Assembly: GCA_017397895.1 (NCBI GenBank)
Contig: JAFQHP010000049.1
Span: 1-64,000 of the forward strand
Direction: 5' to 3'
DNA from: Clostridia bacterium
GTDB lineage: Bacteria; Bacillota; Clostridia; Christensenellales; Aristaeellaceae
Length of the DNA stretch: 64,000 bases
Under the pieces are notes generated by a model. It worked only from the letters and a program-made list of their open reading frames with translations, searched no databases and had not been told where the DNA came from. Within the stretch, counting starts at the first letter, position 1. The number at the start of each line of letters is the position of its first letter. The translations under genes and the position numbers were made by a program. Below, piece by piece: positions 31,029 to 39,185 of this stretch.

Positions 31029-31057
31029 TTGCACAGACAGGCAAAATGTGGTATAAT
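31029..31057 (+). promoter_or_regulatory. Promoter of the sugar kinase gene
   Basis: TTGCAC (31029-31034), 17 bases, then TATAAT (31052-31057) with a TGn extension just before it. Confidence 0.8.
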
Positions 31058-31107
31058 CATTGCAGCATAAACGTTTTCTTTTCAATCCAAGAAAGAAGGA
31101 ATTGCAT

Positions 31108-32196
31108 ATGATTCACCACAATCCGCTGCTTTCCCAGAAGCCCGGCCAGAAAAAATTCATCACCATGGGCGAAATTATGCTGCGCCTGTCCCCGCCCAAT
31201 TACGAAAAAATCCGCATGGCCTCCAATTTCGGCCTCAGCTACGGCGGCTCCGAAGCCAATATTGCCCTGGCCCTGGCCAACCTTGGGGTGGACAGCACCT
31301 TCTTTTCCGTGGTGCCCAATAACTCCCTGGGCAAGGCCGCCGTGCGCTCTTTGCGCTCCAACGACGTGCACTGCACCCCCATGATCCTCTCCACCCCCGA
31401 AGAAACCCCCACCCACCGGCTGGGCACCTATTACCTGGAAACCGGCTACGGCATCCGGGCCAGCAAGGTGATCTATGACCGTAAGCATTCCGCCCTGACG
31501 GAGTACGATTTTTCCAATTATGACCTGGAAGGGCTTTTGCAGGATTTTGACTGGCTGCACCTTTCCGGCATCACCCCCGCCCTGGCCCCCAACTGCCGGG
31601 AGCTGGTGCTGAACATGCTGAAAATTGCCCACGAAAAGGGCATGACCGTTTCCTTCGACGGCAATTTCCGCTCCGCCCTGTGGACCTGGGAAGAAGCCCG
31701 GGATTTTTGCACCCAGTGCCTGCCCTATGTGAATGTGCTGTTTGGCATTGAACCCTATCACCTTTGGAAGGACGAAAACGACCACTCCAAGGGCGACTGG
31801 AAGGACGGCGTGCCCCTGCACCCCTCCTACGAGCAGCAGGACGAAATTTTCCAGCGCTTTGTGGAACGCTACCCAAACCTTACCTGCATTGCCCGCCATG
31901 TGCGCTATGCCCATTCCGGCTCCGAAAACAGCCTGAAGGCCTTCATGTGGTACGAGGGACACACCTTCGAATCCAAGCTGTTCACCTTCAACATCCTGGA
32001 CCGCGTGGGCGGCGGCGACGCCTTTGCCTCCGGCTTCATTTACGCCATGATCCATGGCTATAAGCCCATGGATATGCTGAACTTCGCCGTGGCCTCCTCC
32101 GCCATCAAGCACACCATCCACGGCGATGCCAACATCATCGACGATGCCCAGTCCATCAAAAACCTGGCCAATAAAAACTACGATATCAAGCGCTGA
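31108..32196 (+). CDS. kdgK: PfkB-family sugar kinase, probably 2-dehydro-3-deoxygluconokinase
   Basis: The 362-residue ribokinase-fold enzyme has the N-terminal GGSEANIALALANLG signature, FDGNFRSALW, and the C-terminal PfkB motif DRVGGGDAFASGFIYAM with the catalytic Asp. KDG kinase-type proteins share the TMGEIMLRLSPP opening, so phosphorylation of 2-keto-3-deoxygluconate is the best guess; another keto-sugar is possible. Start at 31108 follows AGAAGGA. It is a single-gene unit with its own promoter and terminator. Confidence 0.78.
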   Translation: MIHHNPLLSQKPGQKKFITMGEIMLRLSPPNYEKIRMASNFGLSYGGSEANIALALANLGVDSTFFSVVPNNSLGKAAVRSLRSNDVHCTPMILSTPEETPTHRLGTYYLETGYGIRASKVIYDRKHSALTEYDFSNYDLEGLLQDFDWLHLSGITPALAPNCRELVLNMLKIAHEKGMTVSFDGNFRSALWTWEEARDFCTQCLPYVNVLFGIEPYHLWKDENDHSKGDWKDGVPLHPSYEQQDEIFQRFVERYPNLTCIARHVRYAHSGSENSLKAFMWYEGHTFESKLFTFNILDRVGGGDAFASGFIYAMIHGYKPMDMLNFAVASSAIKHTIHGDANIIDDAQSIKNLANKNYDIKR

Positions 32197-32216
32197 GCCC
32201 TTTCTCCGCATCCCCC

Positions 32217-32243
32217 GCCCGGCCTGAACGCCGGGCTTTTTTT
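32217..32243. terminator. Terminator between kdgK and the sigK 3' segment
   Basis: GCCCGGC (32217-32223) pairs with GCCGGGC (32230-32236), followed by seven Ts. It ends the sugar kinase transcript. The hairpin also lies directly after the sigK stop codon on the other strand, but without a T-run in that direction. Confidence 0.85.
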
Positions 32244-32302
32244 CACCCCTGCACCCCCTGGCGCAACAATTCAATGGCCCGCTTCTCCATCCGGGATACA
32301 TA
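32243..32302 (-). CDS. sigK: sigK 3' segment (last codons of sporulation sigma factor K)
   Basis: Reading the minus strand from the core hexamer, codons give YV-SRMEKRAIELLRQGVQG-stop, with the stop at 32243-32245. This is the end of SigK region 4.2 and the C-terminal tail; B. subtilis SigK has SRSYVSRIEKRA at this place. There is no start codon or ribosome site, so it cannot be expressed by itself. It is in line and in frame with the 5' part at 46663-47289 on the same strand. Joining at the shared TATGTA restores 225 residues. Confidence 0.92.
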   Translation of the reverse strand, partial: YVSRMEKRAIELLRQGVQG

Positions 32303-32325
32303 GCACGGCAGCTACTGTAAACAAT
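32297..32325. repeat. Left attachment site of the sigK element
   Basis: Core TACATA (32297-32302), then the element half-site TAGCAC (32301-32306) and TGTAAAC (32316-32322). The outer side is the sigK 3' coding sequence. Confidence 0.85.
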
Positions 32326-32330
32326 ACCCG

Positions 32331-33908
32331 TTAAGAAATTTCCGCCAACTCCCGAAAGCAGAATTTGATGATGATTTGCTTGTCTTCGGTCAGCTCGATC
32401 CGTTCAATCAGACTGACCAATAGCTCCCTACTGTTGCAGGCAGAAGCAAGATACTGCTGCACCAATTCCCTTGCCCGGTCTTCTGTGGAGATCGGGCTTT
32501 CCTTTTGCGCTTCCAGCTGCTTCAGCTTTTCCTCCAAGGCCGTGCGATCCATTTTCACCCGCTTGTAGATGCGCTCAAAGTCGCTGTCGGACAGCATGCC
32601 GCTGAGCCGATCCATGTACATCTTATCCAGATGGACGGTGAGGTTCTCGATCTTGCCCTGCAGGGATTGCATCTCCGCTTCCGTGCTGTCGGCTTTCTGC
32701 GCTTCCTCCACTGCCTGGGCGGCAATGGGCTGCAGCCTGTCCGGTCGAAGAAAGGCCTGGCACACCTCCTGCACCTTGGCGATTACCGCTTCCGTCACCG
32801 TCCGCTCCTTGATGGAGTGGCAGGTACACACCCCCGCCTTGGTGAACCGCTGGTAGGTGCGGCAGACGAAGAACAGCCTTTCCTCTCCGGCGGTGTTGGG
32901 GCGGTTCAGCACCGCCATTGGGTAGCCGCACTCGTGGCAGTGGATCAGCCCCTTCAGCAGAAAATCGTAGGTGCGGCTTCGGGTGTGCTTGCGGCTGTTC
33001 ACCAGCAGCTGCACCTTGCGGAAGGTTTCCTCATCAATCAGCGGCTCATGGGTGTTCTTCACCACCACCCAGCTTTCCGGCGGCTGGGCGTGGCACTTCT
33101 TGGACTTGTAGCTGATCTTCACCGTGCGCCCCTGCACCATGTGGCCGATGTAGGTTTCGTTTTTCAGCATTTCGGTGATCCGCTCCGCCGACCACTGGCC
33201 GGAGTAAGCCCCCTTGGCACTGAGCGTCAGTCCGGCATAGGTGGCAGGTGTGGGGATGTGCTCCTCGTTCAGCCGCACCGCAATCTGTCGGCAGCTGATG
33301 CCCTCCAAGGCCATGGCGAAGATCCGCCGCACCACGGGAGCCACTTCTTCATCGATGACGATCTTGTTTTTCTCCGTGGGGTGCATCTTGTAGCCGTACA
33401 TGGGCTTGCCGCCGATGAACTGCCCCTTGCGCTGTTTGTCACGCTTCACGGACTTAATCTTTTTGGAGATGTCCTTGGCGTACATGTCGTTCATGATGGC
33501 ACGGAAGGGGGTGATGTCGTTGGCGGTGGACTCCACGCCGGTGTCGATGCCGTCCAAGAGGGAGATGTACCGCACCCGCTTCTCGGGAAAATACCGCTCC
33601 ATGTAGTGACCGGTCATGATGTAGTCGCGCCCCAGACGGGACAGGTCCTTGGTGATGACCATGTTGACTTTCTTGGCTTCGATATCCCCGATCATCCGCT
33701 GGAAAGCCGGGCGGTCAAAGCTGGTGCCGCTGAAGCCGTCATCGATGTAGGTATCATACACGGACAGCCGATGCTGCTGCACAAATTCATTCAGCAGGGA
33801 TTGCTGGTTGGTCACGCTCTGGGATGGGCCTTCGGTTTCATCCTCCTTTGACAGACGAATGTACAGGGCGACGTGATAATCCATGGGGTTGCTTATTTCA
33901 ACGTACAT
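32331..33908 (-). CDS. Large serine recombinase of the sigK element
   Basis: The 525-residue site-specific recombinase has the resolvase domain with catalytic Ser20 in YIRLSKED, then DGFSGTSFDRPAFQRM and KDLSRLGRDY. A Recombinase domain (about 150-270) follows, then a zinc ribbon (CHECGYP near 321 with CTCH near 362) and a C-terminal coiled coil. It resembles the ICE/Tn TnpX/TndX class more than the classical SpoIVCA type by eye. GAGGAGG precedes the ATG at 33908; an in-frame ATG nine codons upstream lacks a site. Its position at the junction and orientation with sigK make it the enzyme that inserts and probably excises the element. Confidence 0.92.
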   Translation of the reverse strand: MYVEISNPMDYHVALYIRLSKEDETEGPSQSVTNQQSLLNEFVQQHRLSVYDTYIDDGFSGTSFDRPAFQRMIGDIEAKKVNMVITKDLSRLGRDYIMTGHYMERYFPEKRVRYISLLDGIDTGVESTANDITPFRAIMNDMYAKDISKKIKSVKRDKQRKGQFIGGKPMYGYKMHPTEKNKIVIDEEVAPVVRRIFAMALEGISCRQIAVRLNEEHIPTPATYAGLTLSAKGAYSGQWSAERITEMLKNETYIGHMVQGRTVKISYKSKKCHAQPPESWVVVKNTHEPLIDEETFRKVQLLVNSRKHTRSRTYDFLLKGLIHCHECGYPMAVLNRPNTAGEERLFFVCRTYQRFTKAGVCTCHSIKERTVTEAVIAKVQEVCQAFLRPDRLQPIAAQAVEEAQKADSTEAEMQSLQGKIENLTVHLDKMYMDRLSGMLSDSDFERIYKRVKMDRTALEEKLKQLEAQKESPISTEDRARELVQQYLASACNSRELLVSLIERIELTEDKQIIIKFCFRELAEIS

Positions 33909-33935
33909 CTTTTCCTCCTCGAAATAAGCGACCAT

Positions 33936-34082
33936 TCATCGCTCCCATGATACCGCAGGCTTCCCCGCCTGCGCAAGGATGCGGCTCAGATACAGCCGAA
34001 AAGATTCCTCCACCAGATGGGAGAGGCTCTTTTCGGCTTTTGTATATTCGCAGCGCACCACCGGCGCTTCGCACTTTTTCAC
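33936..34082 (-). CDS. Small protein upstream of the recombinase
   Basis: A 48-codon frame starts with GTG at 34082, eight bases after GGAGG, and ends 27 bases before the recombinase start. It reads KKCEAPVVRCEYTKAEKSL then SHLVEESFRLYLSRIL and is rich in charged helix. Similar short proteins are commonly found just before serine recombinases in Firmicutes elements, as far as I recall. Its function is unknown; a recombination directionality factor or a recombinase partner is an idea from position only. A longer overlapping frame (33898-34152) is rejected for lack of a ribosome site. Confidence 0.65.
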   Translation of the reverse strand: MKKCEAPVVRCEYTKAEKSLSHLVEESFRLYLSRILAQAGKPAVSWER

Positions 34083-34415
34083 ACACCCCACCTCCTCTGC
34101 CTAACGTATGTCTGTGCATTTGCTTTTTTGCTTGTCCCCTTGATTCTCTCACCGCCTTTGTTATGCTGAACTTACGCAGTTATCCAGGAACACCGGAAAA
34201 GCCTCTCAAAAAAAGTCCCTCCACTATGTAGTCACAAAAAAACGCCGTTTGTAGTCCTTTTTTCAAAAAATAATTTTGCATTCAGCACATTTTTTCGATC
34301 TGACCATCAGTTTGTGATGAAGGACTGGTAAAATTCATCTGAACAATCAGAGGATTTTGCGGATTTCAAGGCGAAATACATGCATGCTGTGAAGTCGGAA
34401 TATGGAGGGAATGAA
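34083..34415. other. Intergenic region between divergent element genes
   Basis: This 333-base AT-rich stretch has no gene. It must hold the promoters for the recombinase unit (leftward) and the small-gene cluster (rightward). On the minus strand CATACGTT (34103-34110) is one base from the sigma-E -10 pattern CATACANT, without a clear -35. Near-repeats GTAGTCACAAA and TTTGTAGTCC lie at about 34229-34258. Confidence 0.5.
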
Positions 34416-34682
34416 ATGCTGCAGTTTGAAATGATAGAAAACAATATGGATTTCGTTTCATATCGTTATTTCCCTGAAAATGATACTTTGTTTGGTACTA
34501 TTTCTGTGAGAAAAGCAGACAAGACAATCATTGCTCAAACCATTGCTGAAAATGATGAATTCAAATGTTTTTTTCCCATCTATACCAGCGCATCAAGGAA
34601 TTCATTGATAAAGACTGCTTTGAAAAGCAAGGCACAATCATTTGGTATTGAACACCCGTTCCAGGAGGTTGTATTACGATGA
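34416..34682 (+). CDS. Hypothetical protein of the AT-rich cluster
   Basis: An 88-residue protein starting MLQFEMIENNMDF, with GGAGGG seven bases before the ATG at 34416. An upstream in-frame ATG at 34380 lacks a site. It looks like a small cytoplasmic alpha/beta protein; I recognise no family. The next gene overlaps its stop codon by four bases. Its base composition is clearly more AT-rich than flanking genes, which suggests separate transfer. Confidence 0.65.
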   Translation: MLQFEMIENNMDFVSYRYFPENDTLFGTISVRKADKTIIAQTIAENDEFKCFFPIYTSASRNSLIKTALKSKAQSFGIEHPFQEVVLR

Positions 34683-35086
34683 AATTCAAACTATGGGAGC
34701 ATGTAAAAGTTAAGAAGAATGGTGTCATTGGTGAGATTATTGACATCAGTGAGAACATATATGGCAAAGTGTACATTGTTGAAAGCGATACAAAGGGTGA
34801 GCGTGATGATGCGGATTATCCTGGTGAGTGGCCTCTGTACGATTGCCAGGAAGATGAAATAGAGAGAATAGAAATTGCTCTCAGCGTAAATACCATCAAA
34901 TATATCATCTCCAGGGTTATCGACAACGCCAACGATGATGACCTACAGGATAGAAGCGAATTCACTATGGGCAGAAGACTTGCCTATTATGAAATCCTGG
35001 ACACAATCAAAAATGAACTGATTGTCCATGAACAGGATTTGAAAGAGTATGGTCTTGATTTTAACCTGGAAGATAGATTCCTGTAA
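34679..35086 (+). CDS. Hypothetical protein of the AT-rich cluster
   Basis: The 135-residue acidic protein begins MKFKLWEHVKVKKNGVIGEI, a pattern like a small SH3-type beta barrel, followed by an acidic helical part (IERIEIALSVNTIKYIISRV and later IVHEQDLKEYG). No known family is recognised. Start overlaps the previous stop (ATGA), so translation is coupled. Confidence 0.65.
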   Translation: MKFKLWEHVKVKKNGVIGEIIDISENIYGKVYIVESDTKGERDDADYPGEWPLYDCQEDEIERIEIALSVNTIKYIISRVIDNANDDDLQDRSEFTMGRRLAYYEILDTIKNELIVHEQDLKEYGLDFNLEDRFL

Positions 35087-35108
35087 ATGAAAGGGAAGCA
35101 ATATTGGG

Positions 35109-35273
35109 ATGAAGATTAAGTACAAATTAGAATCGTGTGTTTCTTTGACAAACGGACAGATTTATGAAGTGCTATCCGTTGAAGAAGGATGTTATCGCAT
35201 CGTTGATGATACAGGCGAAGACTACCTCTTTATGCCTGAAGATTTCGAAATAGTGGAAGGGACAGAAAAATGA
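35109..35273 (+). CDS. Small hypothetical SH3-like protein
   Basis: A 54-residue frame begins MKIKYKLESCVSLTNGQIYE and ends with LFMPEDFEIVEG. The pattern (basic opening, NGQIYEVL, YRIVDDTG, YLFMPEDFEIV) resembles tiny SH3-barrel proteins often found next to polymorphic-toxin immunity genes. It starts 22 bases after the previous gene, with only a weak site (AAGGGAAG), and its stop overlaps the next start. Its reading is supported by the tight coupling and matching AT-rich codon use. Confidence 0.6.
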   Translation: MKIKYKLESCVSLTNGQIYEVLSVEEGCYRIVDDTGEDYLFMPEDFEIVEGTEK

Positions 35274-35467
35274 TCTTCGTAAACGGTAGATATTTATTGG
35301 GTTTCTGGGATAATGAACTTGATAACTATGGCAGATTAACAGAGCCAATGCCCCCAGATATGCCAGGATACGATTTCAAAGCAATGCGTAAGTATTGTGA
35401 AGAAAACGGGAAGCAGCTATCAGAACTTACTTACGAAGAAATTGAACAGTTCAGAAGCACCGTGTGA
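35270..35467 (+). CDS. Small hypothetical protein
   Basis: A 65-residue protein, MIFVNGRYLLGFWDNEL onward, with PMPPDMPGYDFKAMRKY and a C-terminal ELTYEEIEQF helix. It starts inside the stop codon of the previous gene (ATGA) and is the last gene of the AT-rich cluster before a terminator. No family recognised. Confidence 0.6.
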   Translation: MIFVNGRYLLGFWDNELDNYGRLTEPMPPDMPGYDFKAMRKYCEENGKQLSELTYEEIEQFRSTV

Positions 35468-35542
35468 AAACATGAAGCATCTGGGGTGTTTCCCATGTGG
35501 AAAAAACTGATACACCATGAAGTGAATGCTTTACTGTCAAAT

Positions 35543-35574
35543 CAAAAAGAACCGACTCACATCGGTTCTTTTTG
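35543..35574. terminator. Bidirectional terminator
   Basis: CAAAAAGAACCGA (35543-35555) and TCGGTTCTTTTTG (35562-35574) pair perfectly, with T-runs in both directions. It separates the rightward small-gene cluster from the leftward SGNH hydrolase gene. Confidence 0.9.
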
Positions 35575-35586
35575 TTATATCTTTTC

Positions 35587-36537
35587 TCAGAAGCCTGTTT
35601 TCCGGATAAATTCTGCCAGATTCCTGCCATACAGCTCCATGCCCAGGCAGTTGGGGTGCAGCTTATCCAGGAAATACTCCGGCAGGTGCGGCACCAGGGT
35701 GAAGCCATCCACCACCGTCACATTGGGATACTTCCCGGCGATCTTCTTCACGTTGTCGCAGAAGCGTTCCAGCACAGCCTCCTGCCCGGGGCAGTCGCCG
35801 CGCCACAGGGGGCTGATGCACAGCACCGGCGTGTCGCCGTACACCTTTTTCAGGCACTCGTAGTATTCCTCCACCGCGTCCATGGTTTCGCTGCCAAACT
35901 GATTGGTACCCATGGAGATAATGATCTTGTCCGGCTTGTAGCCTTCCATGGGCACCATGGTGTTCTTGTCGTACACATAGCCGCCGATGCCCTGGTTGAG
36001 GATATCGTAATTCAGGATGCGGTTGGCCACGCTCACATAGGTGTGGGAGGAGCGCAGCGGTCCATAGCCCTGGGTGATGGAATCGCCGATCCACAGCACC
36101 TTTTCGCCCTTCTTGGCCGGAGTGAAATCAGCGTTGATCTCAAAATCCTTCACCAGCAGAGTAGCGTCGGAGGGCAGGTAGATCACCACCTGCTTTTCCC
36201 CTTCGGGCAGGTCAAAGGAAAGGACGCCCTCCTGCCCCATGTCCTTCACATACTTGATATCATAGGCCAGCCCGTCCACATACAACTCCACCGTGTCCTC
36301 GGAGCACTTCCAGTTGAACCTGTACGCAAAGGAGATCTTCGTGGCGGCGGTGGTCATTTCAAAGGTCTTGCAGTTGGAGGCGTCGCACCGCTCATACCAG
36401 AAGGTAAAGGGCGAATTGCGGAAATAGTCCATCTGGCTGTCGGTGTACTGGAACGCCTGCAGATATCCGTCCTCGGTTTCCTTAAAGTGCAGCGCACCGA
36501 AATAGATAGATTTCAGCTGTTCGTTGGTCAGAAGCAT
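35587..36537 (-). CDS. SGNH/GDSL hydrolase (probable carbohydrate esterase)
   Basis: The 316-residue protein has an N-terminal beta-sandwich (about 1-140) and an SGNH hydrolase domain. Block I is WIGDSITQG with the nucleophile Ser near 152, GMGTNQFG carries the Asn, and DKLHPN near 291-296 gives the catalytic Asp and His. The arrangement resembles bacterial acetyl-xylan or other carbohydrate esterases. No signal peptide is seen, so it would act on imported sugars. It shares the neighbourhood with an AraC regulator, GH13 and GH92. Confidence 0.82.
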   Translation of the reverse strand: MLLTNEQLKSIYFGALHFKETEDGYLQAFQYTDSQMDYFRNSPFTFWYERCDASNCKTFEMTTAATKISFAYRFNWKCSEDTVELYVDGLAYDIKYVKDMGQEGVLSFDLPEGEKQVVIYLPSDATLLVKDFEINADFTPAKKGEKVLWIGDSITQGYGPLRSSHTYVSVANRILNYDILNQGIGGYVYDKNTMVPMEGYKPDKIIISMGTNQFGSETMDAVEEYYECLKKVYGDTPVLCISPLWRGDCPGQEAVLERFCDNVKKIAGKYPNVTVVDGFTLVPHLPEYFLDKLHPNCLGMELYGRNLAEFIRKTGF

Positions 36538-36642
36538 CTGGAAGTCCCCCTTGCATTTTGCTATAGGTTTAGTATATCGAATATCATTCAGAAACGCAAC
36601 AGTTCACGCCTCGGAAGACTTTTCTATGCCGGGTGGATTCTG

Positions 36643-37500
36643 TTATTGGTCTGAGCATCCTGCGATCCGCCTGTACTCCCCCGGCGTGCAGCTGACATAC
36701 CCGCGAAACTGCCGGTTGAAGTTGGACAGATTGCGGAAGCCACATGCAAAGGCGATCTCCGCCACGCTCTTTGCCGTGTCTGTCAGCAGGTGGCAGGCCC
36801 GCCTGATCCGCAGCTGGTTGATGTATTCGATGGCACCCACGCCAGCGGCCTTTTTGAACTGCCCCATGAAGTAGCTCTTGCTCAGGTGGGTGATCTGTGC
36901 CAGCGTGTCAATGGAGATGCTTTCCGCCAGGTTGGCGTGAATGTATTCAATAGCCGGGCGGATCAACTCGCTGGCGGCTGTGCGGCTATCCGCCTGCGGG
37001 ATGATGGCTCCCTGCGCTTCCATCAGCCACAGAAGGCGCAGCATTTCGCTTTTCAACAGCAGGTCGGCATGGGGCGTTCCGGCTCTGGCACCCATGAAGA
37101 TGCGCTCCACAGTTTGCCGCATCGCATCATCCGCAGGGATGGGCATGGCGATGCGCCTTTCCCCGCTGACGAGGGGGCGGATGCATTCCACCGTGCTGCG
37201 GTCGTTGCAGGCGCTGCCCAGCAGCTCGCCGCTGAACACCAGCGTGTCATAGCGCTGCATATCGCCGCCGCTGGGGTAGATGGCATGGAGCATATTGGGC
37301 GGCAGGAGGATCACATCACCGGCATGGGTGATGAACCGCTCGTCGCCGCAGATAAACTCCGCGCTGCCGCTGATGACGTAGTTCAGCTCCAGCTCGCCAT
37401 GCCAGTGCAGGGGGACGAACGGGAAATAGTCCGGGATGCTGCATTCGTAATAGGTGTAAGGCACCAGCACCGTGCTGTGCTGCCGTTTCTCTGCCAGCAT
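36643..37500 (-). CDS. AraC-family transcriptional regulator
   Basis: The 285-residue protein has an N-terminal cupin sensor (PLHWHGELELNYVISGSAEF, THAGDVILLPPNMLHAIYP) and a C-terminal pair of helix-turn-helix units (SIDTLAQITHLSKSYFMGQFKKAAGVG; SVAEIAFACGFRNLSNFNRQFRGY). The start is the ATG at 37500 with GAGGTG upstream; the reading frame extends much further only as a shadow of the GH13 gene. It is divergent from the GH13 gene and probably controls this sugar locus in response to a carbohydrate. Confidence 0.9.
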   Translation of the reverse strand: MLAEKRQHSTVLVPYTYYECSIPDYFPFVPLHWHGELELNYVISGSAEFICGDERFITHAGDVILLPPNMLHAIYPSGGDMQRYDTLVFSGELLGSACNDRSTVECIRPLVSGERRIAMPIPADDAMRQTVERIFMGARAGTPHADLLLKSEMLRLLWLMEAQGAIIPQADSRTAASELIRPAIEYIHANLAESISIDTLAQITHLSKSYFMGQFKKAAGVGAIEYINQLRIRRACHLLTDTAKSVAEIAFACGFRNLSNFNRQFRGYVSCTPGEYRRIAGCSDQ

Positions 37501-37519
37501 ATCGCACCTCAAAAAGTAG

Positions 37520-37583
37520 TATCGTATCAGAATACAGGAGAATATCAGGAGAAACCCTCGGTTCTGTATCGTATTATACAGCA
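37520..37583. promoter_or_regulatory. Candidate AraC operators in the divergent spacer
   Basis: TATCGTAT occurs twice, at 37520-37527 and 37567-37574, 47 bases apart; the second lies in the palindrome CTGTATCGTATTATACAG. The spacer lies between the araC-like gene and GH13, where an AraC protein would bind. Confidence 0.45.
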
Positions 37584-37632
37584 CGAGAGCAGGCAGTGCA
37601 AGCCTGCAAAAGAAGTGTAAAGGAGCATGACC

Positions 37633-39183
37633 ATGGAAGCAAACCAGCCCCAGTGGCTCGACAACGCGATCTTCTACGAGATCTACCCCCAGTCCTTCAA
37701 CGACACCAACGCCGACGGTATTGGCGATTTTCAGGGCATCATCGAAAAGCTGGATTACATCCGCGAACTTGGCTGCAATGCGCTGTGGATCAACCCCTGC
37801 TTCAAGTCTCCCTTTGGCGATGCGGGCTACGACGTGGCAGATTTCTACTCCGTTGCGCCCCGCTACGGCACCAACGAGGATCTGAAGCGGCTGTTTGCCG
37901 AAGCACATCAACGGCATATGCACGTTCTGCTGGATCTGGTTCCCGGCCACACCTCCGTGGAGCACCCCTGGTTCAAGGAATCCATGAAGGCGGAGCGCAA
38001 CGACTACACCGACCGCTATGTGTGGACGGATTCCGTTTGGGAGGAACCCCAGGGCATGGGCTGCATCCGCGGCATTTCCCAGCGGGATGGCTCCTGCGCC
38101 ATCAACTTCTTCTCCAACCAGCCCGCGCTGAATTACGGCTTTCTGAATCCCACGCTGCCCTGGCAGCAACCCATGGACGCCCCCGGCCCCCGGGCCACGC
38201 TGGAGGAACTCAAAAACATCATGCGCTTCTGGCTCTCCATGGGCTGCGATGGCTTCCGGGTGGACATGGCGGGTTCGCTGGTCAAGCACGACCCCGACAG
38301 CCGCGGCACCATCCGGCTGTGGCAGGAGATCCGCGCCTTCCTGGACGAGGAATTCCCCGCAGCGGCCATGGTGTCCGAGTGGGGCGAGCCGGACAAGTCC
38401 CTGCAGGGCGGCTTCCACATGGACTTCCTGCTGCACTTCGGCCCCTCCCATTACAACGATCTGTTCCGCTGCGCCGAACCCTTCTTCTCCCAGCGGGGCA
38501 AGGGCGATGTGTCCGCTTTCGTGCAGAAATATCTGGAGAATTACGAGAAGTCCCAGCGCAAGGGGCTGATCTGCATTCCCTCCGGCAACCACGACATGGA
38601 CCGCCTCTCCCGCTCCATCCAGGGCGATAGCCTCAAAATTGCCTTTGCCTTCCTGCTGTCCATGCCCGGCGCGCCCTTCATCTACTATGGCGATGAGATC
38701 GGTATGCGCTACATTGAGAACATCCCCTCGGTGGAAGGCGGCTACAACCGCACCGGCTCCCGCTCGCCCATGCAGTGGGACAGCACAGTGAATGCGGGCT
38801 TCTCCGCCGCGCCTAAGGAGAAGCTGTACATCCGGCAGGACGAGAGCGCAGACCGCCCCACCGCCGCTGCCCAGATGGCGGACGAAAACTCCCTGTACCA
38901 TGAGATCAGGCGGCTGATCGCCGTCCGGCAGGCCCACACGGCGCTACAGAGCAAGGGCAAAATCGAGTTTGTTTATGCGGAAAAGGACGCCTATCCGCTG
39001 GCCTATCTGCGTAGCAGCGATGATGAGAGGATCCTTGTGGTAATCAACCCTGCAGATCGTGAGGTCAGCTTCGGCTGTACGCATGTGCCGAAGGAAAACC
39101 TCTACCGTTTTGGCGAGGAAATCGCCTGCAAGGATGGCATCATGACCGTTCCTGCGCAGACGGTGGGCTGGTTCAGAGTATAG
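37633..39183 (+). CDS. GH13 alpha-glucosidase-type enzyme
   Basis: The 516-residue protein is a GH13 (alpha/beta)8 glycosidase. It opens NAIFYEIYPQSFNDTNADGI and has the nucleophile Asp211 in GFRVDMAG, acid/base Glu249 in VSEWGEP and the stabiliser Asp321 in GNHDMDR, with a C-terminal beta domain. It is closest in outline to oligo-1,6-glucosidase/alpha-glucosidase enzymes that split short alpha-glucans; a sucrose or trehalose substrate is not excluded. There is no signal peptide. Of two close ATGs, the one at 37633 is better spaced from GGAG. Confidence 0.88.
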   Translation: MEANQPQWLDNAIFYEIYPQSFNDTNADGIGDFQGIIEKLDYIRELGCNALWINPCFKSPFGDAGYDVADFYSVAPRYGTNEDLKRLFAEAHQRHMHVLLDLVPGHTSVEHPWFKESMKAERNDYTDRYVWTDSVWEEPQGMGCIRGISQRDGSCAINFFSNQPALNYGFLNPTLPWQQPMDAPGPRATLEELKNIMRFWLSMGCDGFRVDMAGSLVKHDPDSRGTIRLWQEIRAFLDEEFPAAAMVSEWGEPDKSLQGGFHMDFLLHFGPSHYNDLFRCAEPFFSQRGKGDVSAFVQKYLENYEKSQRKGLICIPSGNHDMDRLSRSIQGDSLKIAFAFLLSMPGAPFIYYGDEIGMRYIENIPSVEGGYNRTGSRSPMQWDSTVNAGFSAAPKEKLYIRQDESADRPTAAAQMADENSLYHEIRRLIAVRQAHTALQSKGKIEFVYAEKDAYPLAYLRSSDDERILVVINPADREVSFGCTHVPKENLYRFGEEIACKDGIMTVPAQTVGWFRV

Positions 39184-39185
39184 TC

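Noticed and set aside
33898..34152. 84-codon minus-strand frame before the recombinase
   Set aside because: The 48-codon frame at 33936-34082 has a well-spaced ribosome site and protein-like composition, whereas this one has none.
37501..38937. Long N-terminal extension of the AraC-like reading frame
   Set aside because: The extension is antisense to the GH13 gene; the proper start with GAGGTG is at 37500.
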